A stretch of 64,000 bases of DNA. Origin: Bin22 sp965207275 (GTDB lineage: Bacteria > Chloroflexota > Dehalococcoidia > Lucifugimonadales > UBA3495). Below, piece by piece: positions 13,445 to 21,565 of the stretch. The position numbers and the translations under genes are program-made. Under the pieces are notes generated by a model, which was not told the DNA's origin, ran no database searches, and saw nothing but the letters and a program-made list of their open reading frames with translations. The stretch lies in contig CBDBMH010000002.1 in NCBI GenBank assembly GCA_965207275.1, forward strand, positions 2,914,001-2,978,000, written 5' to 3'. Every line of letters starts with the position of its first letter. The stretch's first letter is position 1.

Positions 13445-13472
13445 CCTTCGGCATGCTCAGGGCGACATGACA
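13445..13472. repeat. Interspersed repeat, family D-like
   Basis: CCTTCGGCATGCTCAGGGCG followed by ACATGACA resembles the CCTGAGCCTGTCGAAG repeat (reverse complement) found at 27219. Confidence 0.5.
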
Positions 13473-13669
13473 ATAGGGTCGTGAATATTTGCCGGTTATG
13501 GCTCAGTTGGTAATGCGACTGACCTGGTCCCGCCCCTCGATTGGTGGCGCAGTCGGATGCCGAATGGTACACTGGCGACGATAAGCAGTGCCTTTACTGC
13601 CGGTACCCATAAGATTACGGCGCAAAATCCCAATTCAGCCTGTCCTATACGGGCAAACCAAGGGAGGGA

Positions 13670-14761
13670 ATGATGGTAGATCAAGCGACGGCGCTGGAGC
13701 ATCTCGGCCTGGCGGTGGGTTCCCCCGGCATCAAGTCGGTTGGGGCCCTGGCCTTCGGTCCCGAGGGAGTCCTCTTTGTGGGAGACAACGTTGGGGCCGC
13801 CATTTTTGCCATCGACGTGAGCGATGCTGCGTCCGAGAGCCAGGCAGCGGCCATTGACCTGGACAACCTGGACGGTTCCCTGGCGTCCTACCTGGGCTGT
13901 TCCCGGGAGGACGTGGAAATACGGGATATGGCAGTCCACCCGTATTCCAGGAATGCCTACCTGTCGGTGATGCGGGGCAGCGGGGACTCGGCGGTACCGG
14001 TTATCGCGCGGGTGGAGGCCAGCGGCGCCATTTCCGATGTGGCCCTGGAGGACATCCCCTTCTCTAAGTCCGACATCGAGGACGCGGCGGACGAAGACGA
14101 CCCCCGCGAGGTAACACGGGTGAAGCTGCGCACGGTAACCGTCACCGATATGTCCTACGTGGACGGGCTGCTGGTGGTGGCCGGTACCTCCAACGAAGAA
14201 TTCTCGTCCACCCTGCGGCGCATCCCCTTCCCCTTCACCGGAGATACCAACTCCAATTCCCTGGAGATTTTCCACGTCTCCCACGGTCGCTACGAGACGG
14301 CCGCCCCCATCCGGGCTTTCGTCCCCTACCAGGGAAACAACAGCATCCTGGCCAGCTACACCTGCACGCCGGTGGTGCAGTTCTCGGTAAGCGACTTCAG
14401 GCCGGGGGAACTGGCCCACGGCAAGACCGTCGCCGAACTGGGCGCCCACAACCGCCCGCTGGACCTGGTCTCCTTCGAGCAGGGCGACGAGGAATACCTG
14501 CTGGTCGCCAACGACCGGCATCCGCTGATCAAGATAGCCTGCGTGGATATCGACCAGCAGGGCCCGCTGACGGTACCCGACGATTCCCTGGATAACAATC
14601 CCGCAGACCCGGTTACGCCGGGGGTGGGAGTTCCCCGCCAGCTTTTGCCCCAGTCCGGGGTCCGCCGGATGGCCAACCTGGACGGCGACAACGTCCTGAT
14701 GCTTCAGCAGGACCCGGAGGGGAACATTCACCTGCGCACCTACGGCGTCGGAGACCTGTGA
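13670..14761 (+). CDS. Unrecognised protein with beta-propeller-like character
   Basis: I do not recognise this 363-residue protein. It has recurrent short beta-strand blocks with Gly/Asp turns (ALAFGPEGVLFVGDNVGAAI, DMAVHPYSRNAYLSVMRG, LVVAGTSNEEF, LVANDRHPLIKI), which is typical of a beta-propeller or NHL/SMP-30-like fold. No signal peptide is evident, although such proteins are often extracytoplasmic. AGGGAGGG precedes two adjacent ATG codons (13670, 13673). Its stop overlaps the GTG of the next gene, so the two are translationally coupled and probably work together. Confidence 0.65.
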   Translation: MMVDQATALEHLGLAVGSPGIKSVGALAFGPEGVLFVGDNVGAAIFAIDVSDAASESQAAAIDLDNLDGSLASYLGCSREDVEIRDMAVHPYSRNAYLSVMRGSGDSAVPVIARVEASGAISDVALEDIPFSKSDIEDAADEDDPREVTRVKLRTVTVTDMSYVDGLLVVAGTSNEEFSSTLRRIPFPFTGDTNSNSLEIFHVSHGRYETAAPIRAFVPYQGNNSILASYTCTPVVQFSVSDFRPGELAHGKTVAELGAHNRPLDLVSFEQGDEEYLLVANDRHPLIKIACVDIDQQGPLTVPDDSLDNNPADPVTPGVGVPRQLLPQSGVRRMANLDGDNVLMLQQDPEGNIHLRTYGVGDL

Positions 14762-15879
14762 CCCGGGACCAGGGGCCGGCATCCGCCAGTCTTACCCTGG
14801 CCTGGAGCGACCATAGCGGCAGGGCCGCGCTGAAAATTGACGGCTGGAGCCGCGCGGTCCTGGCCGACCTCGAAGGGCTGGACGCCGGCGAACTGGGCCG
14901 CCGGTTCGCCCTTCTCACCACCGAGGCGCTGCGATCGGGGAGGGACGTTAATTCCGTCCCTCCCGTTGCCGGCCGCTTCGAAGCGGCCGGCAACGCGCTT
15001 TTCTTTATCCCCCGCTTCCCCTTCGTGGCCGGGGCAGGCTATTCCCTGGTGGCGCGCCCTGCGTCAGCCGGCGGGGCGGGCGACGCCCCGGCGATCTTCC
15101 ACATTCAGCGTCCAGCTGTAGAGGCCGAGTCTACTGCCTTTGTAGCCGCTATATACCCAGATGTTGCCAGGGTACCGGTCAATCTCCTGAAGATCTACGT
15201 CCAGTTCTCTGAACCGATGAGTGAAGGTCGGGCCCAGCGGGCCATCAAGGTGTGCCGGGATGATACGGGTGAACCTTTGGAGGGCGTTTTCGTCCCGATG
15301 GATCCGGAGCTGTGGGACCCGGCGCGGCAGCGGATGACCCTGCTGCTGGACCCGGCCCGCATCAAGCATGGCCTGGTTCCCAATATGGAGGCGGGATACC
15401 CGCTGATCGAAGGTGTACCCTTCCGGCTGTTCATCGACCCTGCCTTTCGCGATGCCAGGGGTCGCCCCCTGCGGGCAGGGGCCCAGCGGCGGTACGAGGT
15501 AGGACCCGAGGTGCGACAGCGAATTGAACCGCTCAAGTGGCGATTGACCGTGCCCGCGAAAGGATCGCTGGACTCCCTGCTGGTACAGTTCGAGCGACCG
15601 CTGGACTACGCGCTACTGCAATGGTGCCTCTTGGTTTACGGGCCTCTCGGCGCGACAGTGGCCGGAAGCGGCAAGAGCGGACCCGGGGAAGGAAGCTGGA
15701 GCTTCACCCCGGCGAAACCCTGGGAGGAGGGACTCCACCGACTGGAAGTGGACCGGCGACTGGAAGACCTGGCTGGCAACTCGCCGGTACGGATCTTCGA
15801 CCGGGACATGACAGGGCCCGACGATGGCCCGCCATTGACCGACAACGTGGTGGTGGACTTCCTGTGTAGATCTGCGTGA
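14758..15879 (+). CDS. Unrecognised protein with an SbsA-like Ig segment
   Basis: This 373-residue protein starts at a GTG that overlaps the TGA of the gene before it (GTGA). Its middle carries VPVNLLKIYVQFSEPMSEG, a good match to the bacterial Ig-like (SbsA/Big_5) pattern in which a FSEPM strand is diagnostic. A second copy may be seen near residues 285-300 (DSLLVQFERPLDYALLQ), again with a QFxxP strand. No signal peptide or catalytic motif is visible. The pairing with the propeller-like protein suggests a shared role in binding or sensing, but this is only an inference. Confidence 0.65.
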   Translation: MTRDQGPASASLTLAWSDHSGRAALKIDGWSRAVLADLEGLDAGELGRRFALLTTEALRSGRDVNSVPPVAGRFEAAGNALFFIPRFPFVAGAGYSLVARPASAGGAGDAPAIFHIQRPAVEAESTAFVAAIYPDVARVPVNLLKIYVQFSEPMSEGRAQRAIKVCRDDTGEPLEGVFVPMDPELWDPARQRMTLLLDPARIKHGLVPNMEAGYPLIEGVPFRLFIDPAFRDARGRPLRAGAQRRYEVGPEVRQRIEPLKWRLTVPAKGSLDSLLVQFERPLDYALLQWCLLVYGPLGATVAGSGKSGPGEGSWSFTPAKPWEEGLHRLEVDRRLEDLAGNSPVRIFDRDMTGPDDGPPLTDNVVVDFLCRSA

Positions 15880-15924
15880 CGGCGTGGAGATTCCAGGACT
15901 GGGCTACCGGGTAGGACGCGAAAT

Positions 15925-15954
15925 GTAGGGGGCAGCCACAAGGGCTGCCCTGTT
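15925..15954. repeat. Interspersed palindromic repeat, family C
   Basis: GTAGGGGGCAGCCACAAGGG then CTGCCCTGTT, in the gap after the Ig-like gene. Confidence 0.7.
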
Positions 15955-16040
15955 ACCCTCAATTATCTGAGCATTTTGGGGCCAAATCACCCCAATAAGA
16001 ATGCATCATTCCCGGCTACCAGGGTTTCGTGCAAAAATTA

Positions 16041-16067
16041 CAGGGCGGCCCTTGTGGCCGACCCTAC
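16041..16067. repeat. Interspersed palindromic repeat, family C, reverse orientation
   Basis: CAGGGCGGCCCTTGTGGCCG then ACCCTAC, facing the copy at 15925. Confidence 0.65.
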
Positions 16068-16097
16068 GAAACACTTCCTGCTGGTATTAGCCGACCT

Positions 16098-17579
16098 TTA
16101 CCCCAAAAACCGCCGCAACTGTCCTGCCTCCCCCACGTAGCGGGAAATGTCAACGTGGGTGTGGGTGTCCATGCCGGCGCGTATGGCGCTGGTCACTCCT
16201 TCGTGCACCCGGTCTATTTCGTCGGTGAACTTGCCCACCAAGGCCAGGTACTCGTCGCCCAGCAGCTCCTTGACGTGCCGCTCGTTGGTGAACCTCAGGG
16301 CGGCCCGCAGGTCGCCGTCCAGGCTGGGATACACCTCCCGCACGAAAGCCAAGTCCTCCTGGTCCAGGGCGGTCAGTCCCAGAAGCTCGGGAGGTATGCC
16401 GATGGAGTACATGGATGCGGCGAACCCGATGGCCCGGGGCAGGGTCACCTCGTCGCCCACCCCGTCCAGGGTGCGCCCGTAGCCGAAGAGTCCGACGTGA
16501 AGCTTGCGGTCGCGGCGGCGGGGCACATAGCGCGACGCGGCGCTGATGATGTTGATCAGGCGTCGTACCTGGTCCTGGTATTCTGCGGTAGTCTTGTCGA
16601 TGATGGCCCTGGCCCGTTCCTGGTCTACAGGGACCGGTTCCTGCCGTTCGTGGGCCCGCAGTCGGGCTATACCCTCCCTTACCGTCTCCTTATCGTAGTC
16701 GTACTTGAAGGCCGACTGGACAGTGAAGGTGTGGGCGCTGGGATATTCCGCCAGGGCACGTTCAATGTTGACTGGCGTCAGGTGCCCGCGGAAGGGCACG
16801 GAACCGGCGCCAATGATGGGATAGAGGGGTATCCCCAGCCGCTTCTCCAGGTCATAAAGGCGGGACAGGCCGGCCTTGAGGGTTAACTCGGCCCCTACAA
16901 TACCGTAGTTCAGAGCCGGATCACTGCGCGCCAGGAACACCCGCTGGGCCGGCAGGTCCCGTCCCCTCAGGTACTCCTCGACGATAAGGTCGCAGTAGAA
17001 CAGGTTTTCCATGTCTTCGATCAGCGGAATCACCCGCAATCGCTTGGGAAAGAACTCCCCCACCCAGTCTTTTACCAGCCGGTCGCCTGGGAGGGTATGG
17101 GCTTCCTGCCCCACGATAACGTGGCGGTAATAAGCTTCCACCAGGGCGAGTTCCTCTGCCGAAGTGGTGAAGGGCAGTATTACTTCCTGGATCGGCGCGG
17201 TTCCGTCGTCGCCGTCTCCGTAGAAGTTGCGGGCCATGTCCCACGCCGAAGGCACGCTCTGCAGCGCTTCCACCATGGACTTGCGCATATCCCGCTCAAT
17301 GCCCGGGTTGGGCACCCGCAGCGTCAACACCACGTCCTTGCCCAGGCGCCGCTGGTCCCGGAAGAAGTCCGGGTAGCCGGTGAGCAACTTGCGGACCACC
17401 TGGTTGTCGGCATCCTTGCCCTCCGAGTCCCACATCTGTTCGTTGCAGCCCAAGGCGAAAATGTGGGCGGCCTCCTGCACCTCCCCGTCTCCCCGAATGA
17501 CGCCGGCCTCGTCGGCAAAGGGCGAGGGTGTGGCGTTATCCGGGTGCTGGGTGCTCATAACCTTGGGTACGAAAAACAT
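16098..17579 (-). CDS. ppcA: Archaeal-type phosphoenolpyruvate carboxylase
   Basis: This 493-residue enzyme carboxylates phosphoenolpyruvate to oxaloacetate, refilling the TCA cycle. It is the short archaeal-type form (about 500 residues, TIGR02751-like), not the 900-residue bacterial form. The start region FFVPKVMSTQHPDNA is characteristic. Further matches are LTLRVPNPGIERDMRK, GAGSVPFRGHLTP (PEP-binding GSxPFRG) and FGYGRTLDGVGDEV. ATG at 17579 is chosen because the family begins shortly before MSTQHPDN; the open frame runs on to 17636. Such genes occur in only some bacteria and imply past transfer from archaea. Together with pyruvate kinase (59.2 kb) it marks the PEP branch point. Confidence 0.9.
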   Translation of the reverse strand: MFFVPKVMSTQHPDNATPSPFADEAGVIRGDGEVQEAAHIFALGCNEQMWDSEGKDADNQVVRKLLTGYPDFFRDQRRLGKDVVLTLRVPNPGIERDMRKSMVEALQSVPSAWDMARNFYGDGDDGTAPIQEVILPFTTSAEELALVEAYYRHVIVGQEAHTLPGDRLVKDWVGEFFPKRLRVIPLIEDMENLFYCDLIVEEYLRGRDLPAQRVFLARSDPALNYGIVGAELTLKAGLSRLYDLEKRLGIPLYPIIGAGSVPFRGHLTPVNIERALAEYPSAHTFTVQSAFKYDYDKETVREGIARLRAHERQEPVPVDQERARAIIDKTTAEYQDQVRRLINIISAASRYVPRRRDRKLHVGLFGYGRTLDGVGDEVTLPRAIGFAASMYSIGIPPELLGLTALDQEDLAFVREVYPSLDGDLRAALRFTNERHVKELLGDEYLALVGKFTDEIDRVHEGVTSAIRAGMDTHTHVDISRYVGEAGQLRRFLG

Positions 17580-17681
17580 GGTCAGCCTCGAAAGCGGTGA
17601 AGAAAGTGGGAGCGGGAAATAATTTCCCACTCCCATTTTAGCGTCAGATGCCTGCTAACTTGTCAAGCAACAATCAAAGGT

Positions 17682-18521
17682 CTAACCCAGAAACGCCTTC
17701 ATGGCGGCGATGCAATCCGCCGGGTTGTCTTCGAACACCATGTGGCCGGCCTGCTCAATCTCCACCATGCGCGAATCCGGCAGCGTCTCCAGCATCCGCT
17801 CCGCCACGTCGGCAGCCAGGATGTCGGTATGCACTCCCCGCACTATGAGGGTAGGACAGGTGATTTTGGGCAGGGAGGGCCACAGGTCGTCGGAGGGCGG
17901 CACGGTGTTATTGCGCCGCTGTTCACGGATGAGCAGGTCGTACTTCCAGCCAATCTTGCCGTTGGGCAACTCCCTGGTGGAGAAGAATACCCGGCGGCGC
18001 ATCACCTCTTCCGAGGCGAAGCGGTTCTGGGCGTTCTGGTAGTTGAACACATCCTCGAAAGAGTCGAACTCCTCCGGCACATTGCGGATCTCCTCGGAGA
18101 TGCGGTTGCTGCCCCGGCTGTCCAGGGCCGGTCCTACGTCCACGATCACCAGCTTTTCCAGCTTTTCCGGGTACCTGCCGCCGAAGGCCATGCTGTTGCG
18201 TCCGCCCATGGAATGGCCCACCAGGATGAACCTGTCCAGGTCCAGGGCCTCGCAAAAACCGGCCAGGTCGGCCACGTAGGCGTTGGTAGTGTAGTCGCCG
18301 TCCCTGGCCCAGTCGCTGTCTCCCCGGCCCCGCTGGTCCAGGGCCAGCACGTGGAAATCGTCGCAAAGCGCCGCCGAAACGTCGTCCCAGGAATGGGCGT
18401 GGCCGCGCAGCCCGTGCACCAGCAGCATCACCGGCTTGCCCACGTTCCCCCAGTCCAGGTAGTGCAGGGTGTGCCCGTTGGCCGATACTGTTTTGCTCTG
18501 CGGTTGAACCTGCGTTGTCAT
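17682..18521 (-). CDS. Alpha/beta-fold hydrolase
   Basis: This 279-residue protein is a single-domain alpha/beta hydrolase. It shows the oxyanion motif VHGLRGHAHSWDD, the nucleophile elbow GHSMGG (Ser near residue 104), the acid in VRGVHTDIL, and the catalytic His in AGHMVFEDNP. The closest named relatives are esterases, haloalkane-type and C-C bond hydrolases; the substrate cannot be read from sequence. ATG at 18521 follows GGAGGACAAAACG, whereas the upstream TTG at 18536 would put that ribosome-binding site inside the gene. It stands alone, 102 bp from the PEP carboxylase gene. Confidence 0.88.
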   Translation of the reverse strand: MTTQVQPQSKTVSANGHTLHYLDWGNVGKPVMLLVHGLRGHAHSWDDVSAALCDDFHVLALDQRGRGDSDWARDGDYTTNAYVADLAGFCEALDLDRFILVGHSMGGRNSMAFGGRYPEKLEKLVIVDVGPALDSRGSNRISEEIRNVPEEFDSFEDVFNYQNAQNRFASEEVMRRRVFFSTRELPNGKIGWKYDLLIREQRRNNTVPPSDDLWPSLPKITCPTLIVRGVHTDILAADVAERMLETLPDSRMVEIEQAGHMVFEDNPADCIAAMKAFLG

Positions 18522-18722
18522 CGTTTTGTCCTCCAAATGAAGCTTGGCTTTGTAGTCTGACAGGAATGGGTTCAGTCTAACACACTGACGTCACAAGCAT
18601 ACCTCGGAATCCTGCTTATTCTCCCCGACGGCCACTGCTATAATCGGGTTACAAGAAGGGAGTCGGCTTTGCAAATGGGGAATACGGAGCCTGCCCTTGC
18701 AAGTCATTGAGAAGGGTCGCGA

Positions 18723-19130
18723 ATGATCCCGGTTAGCCCCGGCAGGGAGGGTCTCTTTCTCGTCCTGTTCGTCGCCCAGTACCTGGCCGGGCTGGGGGCA
18801 CTGACGTTCCTGTCGGGAATTGATGAACTTGGAGTGTTGGATTCGGTACGGCTGATAGCGCCGCTTATAATTATCGCAGCGGCCAACACAATACTACTGG
18901 TTGAGGGTATTCCCATGGTATCGGAACAGTTCTTGAGAAGAAGGGAAGCGCAAGGCGAAGCGCGAGGTGAAGCGCGAGGAGAGGCGCGAGGAGAGGCGCG
19001 AGGAGAGGCGCGAGGAGAGGAACGCGGCAGGCGGGAGACTCAACAACTCTGGGAAGACTGGAATCAGCGCCGCCTGGAAGCGGAAAAGAAGGGCGAAGAA
19101 TTCAACGAACCCCCTCCGGGCAGTGAGTAG
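18723..19130 (+). CDS. Membrane protein with GEAR tetrapeptide repeats
   Basis: This 135-residue protein has two hydrophobic stretches (about residues 10-30 and 43-58), then a charged tail with five tandem GEAR units plus one GEER, encoded by a 12-bp DNA repeat, and ends EEFNEPPPGSE. The tail should be a long helix or coiled coil. The function is unknown. A TATAAT box at 18639-18644 lies upstream; a similar box and flank precede the aspartic protease gene at 19482, so the two may be co-regulated. Bases 18883-19130 are duplicated immediately downstream. Confidence 0.7.
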   Translation: MIPVSPGREGLFLVLFVAQYLAGLGALTFLSGIDELGVLDSVRLIAPLIIIAAANTILLVEGIPMVSEQFLRRREAQGEARGEARGEARGEARGEARGEERGRRETQQLWEDWNQRRLEAEKKGEEFNEPPPGSE

Positions 19131-19364
19131 GCGTCTTCAGCCAACGCAATACTACTGGTTGAGAGTATTCCCATGGTATCGGAGCAGTTCTTGAGAAGAA
19201 GGGAAGCGCAAGGCGAAGCGCGAGGTGAAGCGCGAGGAGAAGCGCGAGGAGAGGAACGCGGCAGGCGGGAGACTCAACAACTCTGGGAAGACTGGAATCG
19301 TCGCCGCCTGGAAGCGGAGAAAAAGGGCGAAGAATTCAACGACCCCCCTCCGGGCAGCGAGTAG
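18883..19364 (+). repeat. Direct tandem duplication of the 3' half of the GEAR gene
   Basis: Copy 1 is 18883-19130 (248 bp) and copy 2 is 19141-19364 (224 bp), separated by 10 bp. They differ by a few substitutions and by exactly 24 bp, two units of the internal 12-bp repeat (five against three GEAR units). Confidence 0.85.
19141..19364 (+). pseudogene. Truncated second copy of the GEAR-repeat gene
   Basis: This duplicate lacks the promoter and the first membrane segment. Its longest open frame (from ATG 19173) gives 63 residues, MVSEQFLRRREAQ followed by three GEAR units, GEER and the shared tail. A soluble coiled-coil peptide could be made if transcription reads through from the intact copy. 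It keeps its frame and stop, so it is young or still selected. Confidence 0.6.
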
Positions 19365-19481
19365 GCGCCGCTGACCTGCCACGGTCTCCGGCTTATTCAG
19401 CGCTGGGCATAACTCAGAATACTCCGTATACTCGCGGACTTCGACTGATATAATCGCGACACAAGATGTTTGGGAGCAACG

Positions 19482-19844
19482 ATGGGACGCACCGAAGTTA
19501 ACGCCATAATTAGGGGGCCGCAGCGTGAACGGGAGTTCACGTTCCTGGTGGACACTGGCTCGACTCTTGTTGGCCTGCCCCCGGCGGATATAGAATCCCT
19601 CGAATTGGTCCCCGTTCCTAACGGTCGAGTGCGTGTCCGTACGGCAAACGGCATCGTCGAGCGGGAAACTTTTCAGGCCTTCGGCCAGTTGGAGGACCAG
19701 GGATTCAGCACTATGGTTATGGCTGCGCCCATACCACTGATTGGCTACGAGCTGCTGGAAAATTTGAGTTTTCGGGTGAACCCGGTTACCCGAAAACTGG
19801 AACGAGCAGGGGATGACGAATTTGTCCCCCCTTACCAGCTTTAA
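19482..19844 (+). CDS. Retropepsin-like (clan AA) aspartic protease
   Basis: This 120-residue protein is one retropepsin-like half-barrel. The catalytic motif is FLVDTGSTLVGLP (DTG near residues 26-28). The matching C-terminal GYELLENLSFRVNP resembles the ILG-D-L block of the fold, with IPLIGYELL in place of the usual LLG. Such short bacterial clan AA proteins act as dimers; the targets are unknown. ATG at 19482 is preceded by GGGAG. A TATAAT at 19449-19454 sits 28 bp upstream. The neighbouring GEAR-repeat membrane gene is a possible partner, on proximity alone. Confidence 0.82.
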   Translation: MGRTEVNAIIRGPQREREFTFLVDTGSTLVGLPPADIESLELVPVPNGRVRVRTANGIVERETFQAFGQLEDQGFSTMVMAAPIPLIGYELLENLSFRVNPVTRKLERAGDDEFVPPYQL

Positions 19845-19929
19845 CTTCGGGTGAATGACCTGAGTTGATGAACAAGGATCGATGGGCCAAGTGATGGGTC
19901 CTATCCGGTCCATCCATAACCATCCTCGC

Positions 19930-20706
19930 CTATCGCCCCTGCCAGTTGGGTTTGCGCTTCTCAGCAAAGGCCCGCGGCCCTTCCTTCGAGTCCTCCGTGG
20001 TCAGCAGCCGGTCATACATGTGATAGGTGAGCGACGAAATGTCCTGGGTGGACATGTTCAGCCCCCGGTAGGCCAGCTCCTTAAAGTACTGCACCGCCAG
20101 GGGCGCATTCTCCGCTATCTGCGCCGCCATGGTCATTGCCTCCTCCATCAATTGGTCGCCCGGCACTACCTTGTTGACGAAGCCCATGTCGTAGGCCCGC
20201 TGGGCAGTTACCGGCTGGGCCGTCAGGCACAGTTCCAGGGTGGCTGCCAGGCCGATCTGCTTGGGCAAAATGGTTCCGAAGGGGGGCATCAGGCTCCACT
20301 TGGTCTCGGTAATCCCCAGCTTTGCGTCCTCCGACGCAATGCGCAAATCGCACATCTGGGCGATGGACCAGCCTCCGGCCAAGGCAAACCCGTTGATGGC
20401 GGCGACGATGGGTTTCCACGTCTGGGGCCACATGTAGGGCCGGTCCGGGTACATGCTGTCCGCGGCCCGGGCCTGCCTCCCGTCGGCGTTGTCGCTGGCC
20501 CGTTCTTTCAGGTCCCGGCCGGCGCAGAAGGCCCGTCCAGCCCCGGTAACTATGGCCACCCGAGCGTCGGAATCTCCGTCGAAACTCGTGATCGCCTCCG
20601 CCAGGTCGGCCCGCAATTGGCGGTTAATGGAGTTCAATGCGTCGGGCCGGTTCAGGGTAATGGTTACGATGTTCTCGGTCTTTTCGTAGAGGACAGTCTC
20701 AGCCAT
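19930..20706 (-). CDS. Enoyl-CoA hydratase/isomerase family protein
   Basis: This 258-residue crotonase-fold protein acts on acyl-CoA thioesters. The two oxyanion-hole segments are AFCAGRDLKE and AINGFALAGGWSIAQMCD. One catalytic Glu is in LGITETKWSLMP; the second position is occupied by LTAQPVTAQRAYDMG, without the usual Glu, so it may be an isomerase, a decarboxylase-like or a one-Glu hydratase. Length and ends are typical of the family. The start ATG (20706) follows GGAGAAAACCCGAA in the reverse reading. It stands alone and probably serves fatty acid or branched-chain degradation. Confidence 0.87.
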   Translation of the reverse strand: MAETVLYEKTENIVTITLNRPDALNSINRQLRADLAEAITSFDGDSDARVAIVTGAGRAFCAGRDLKERASDNADGRQARAADSMYPDRPYMWPQTWKPIVAAINGFALAGGWSIAQMCDLRIASEDAKLGITETKWSLMPPFGTILPKQIGLAATLELCLTAQPVTAQRAYDMGFVNKVVPGDQLMEEAMTMAAQIAENAPLAVQYFKELAYRGLNMSTQDISSLTYHMYDRLLTTEDSKEGPRAFAEKRKPNWQGR

Positions 20707-20815
20707 TTCGGGTTTTCTCCTTCATTGGACGCAAAATTAATGCTCTGAGTGTAACATCAGGGCAGGGTTTTCTCACGGGAAGGGAGTAAGGGCCGGGAAC
20801 TGGGCGGAGGCCTGG

Positions 20816-21154
20816 TCAAGCGTAGTGACCCAGGTACGCCCCGCCAATAATGTGGATGTGCCCGTGGCTCTGGCTCTGCAGGCCGTCGTAGCCAAAGTTG
20901 GACAGAATGCGGAACCCGTTGGGACAGAACATGCACCCCAGGTCCACGGCGATGGTTCCCAACCGCTCCATTATGCCGCTGCTCCACATGTCCAGTTGGC
21001 TCATGTGCTTCTTGGGCATGGCCAGCAGCATCACCGGCACCCAGGTCAGGCGGTTTACGATGACGATGATATCCTCGTCCACGTAACGAATCCGCGCGGG
21101 CTCCCTGCCGGCTACGATCTCGCAGAAGACGCAATAGGGGGCGGAACTGGTCAA
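20816..21154 (-). CDS. HIT-family nucleotide-binding protein
   Basis: This 112-residue protein of the histidine triad superfamily hydrolyses or transfers nucleotides. The zinc-binding-type N-terminus YCVFCEIVAGREPARIRYVDED and the C-terminal triad QSHGHIHIIGG (HxHxH) are both present. It is nearly all HIT domain, as usual. The substrate is unknown (AMP-lysine and dinucleoside polyphosphates are typical). It is a single-gene unit with an open 411-bp region upstream. Confidence 0.9.
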   Translation of the reverse strand: MTSSAPYCVFCEIVAGREPARIRYVDEDIIVIVNRLTWVPVMLLAMPKKHMSQLDMWSSGIMERLGTIAVDLGCMFCPNGFRILSNFGYDGLQSQSHGHIHIIGGAYLGHYA

Positions 21155-21565
21155 GAGTTCACCTCGGGTGCGGCAGGGCGATCATATTCTGGATCAGGGC
21201 TAATTCGTCGCTCCCTCCGGCCGCGGCGGAGCGGCAACCTCGAACCTCAAAACGGGAGAGTCTTCCCTTCGGAGGCAATCTGCGCCCTCCGTACCAGGAC
21301 TTTGGGGCAATACGCCTAGACTCAATTCTCCGCTGCCCGGTCGCATAATCCCTGAATTATAAGTTAGCCGCCTCCCTTGTCAACGCCGAAGCTCCATAAG
21401 CCGGGAGAGCAGGATCCGCCCTCAATGTCGTGGTCATCCGGACATAGAGAGGGGCTGAGCGGCTGCGGGCTGGAGGGCTTCTCCGCGCCACAGCACCCTG
21501 GATGGGATATCTATAAATGAGCCCGAGAGTATGCTAACTCCGCTTGAGTCGGGCAGTTGCTGACG
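21155..21565. other. Intergenic region, no gene recognised
   Basis: This 411-bp stretch lies between the HIT and LipB genes. It contains several short GC palindromes (for example GCCGCGGCGGAGCGGC near 21222) but no open frame with protein character and no tRNA that I can fold. Confidence 0.5.

Larger units (their letters stand above)
13179..13669. other. Intergenic region with two repeats and no supported gene
   Basis: This stretch separates the divergent flavin monooxygenase gene and the unrecognised two-gene unit at 13670. It holds a family C palindrome at 13282 and a family D-like repeat at 13445. I see no convincing promoter pair or RNA gene. Confidence 0.55.

Noticed and set aside
21155..21565. 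tRNA or other structured RNA between the HIT and lipB genes
   Set aside because: I could not fold a cloverleaf or find a known RNA motif; only short GC palindromes are present.
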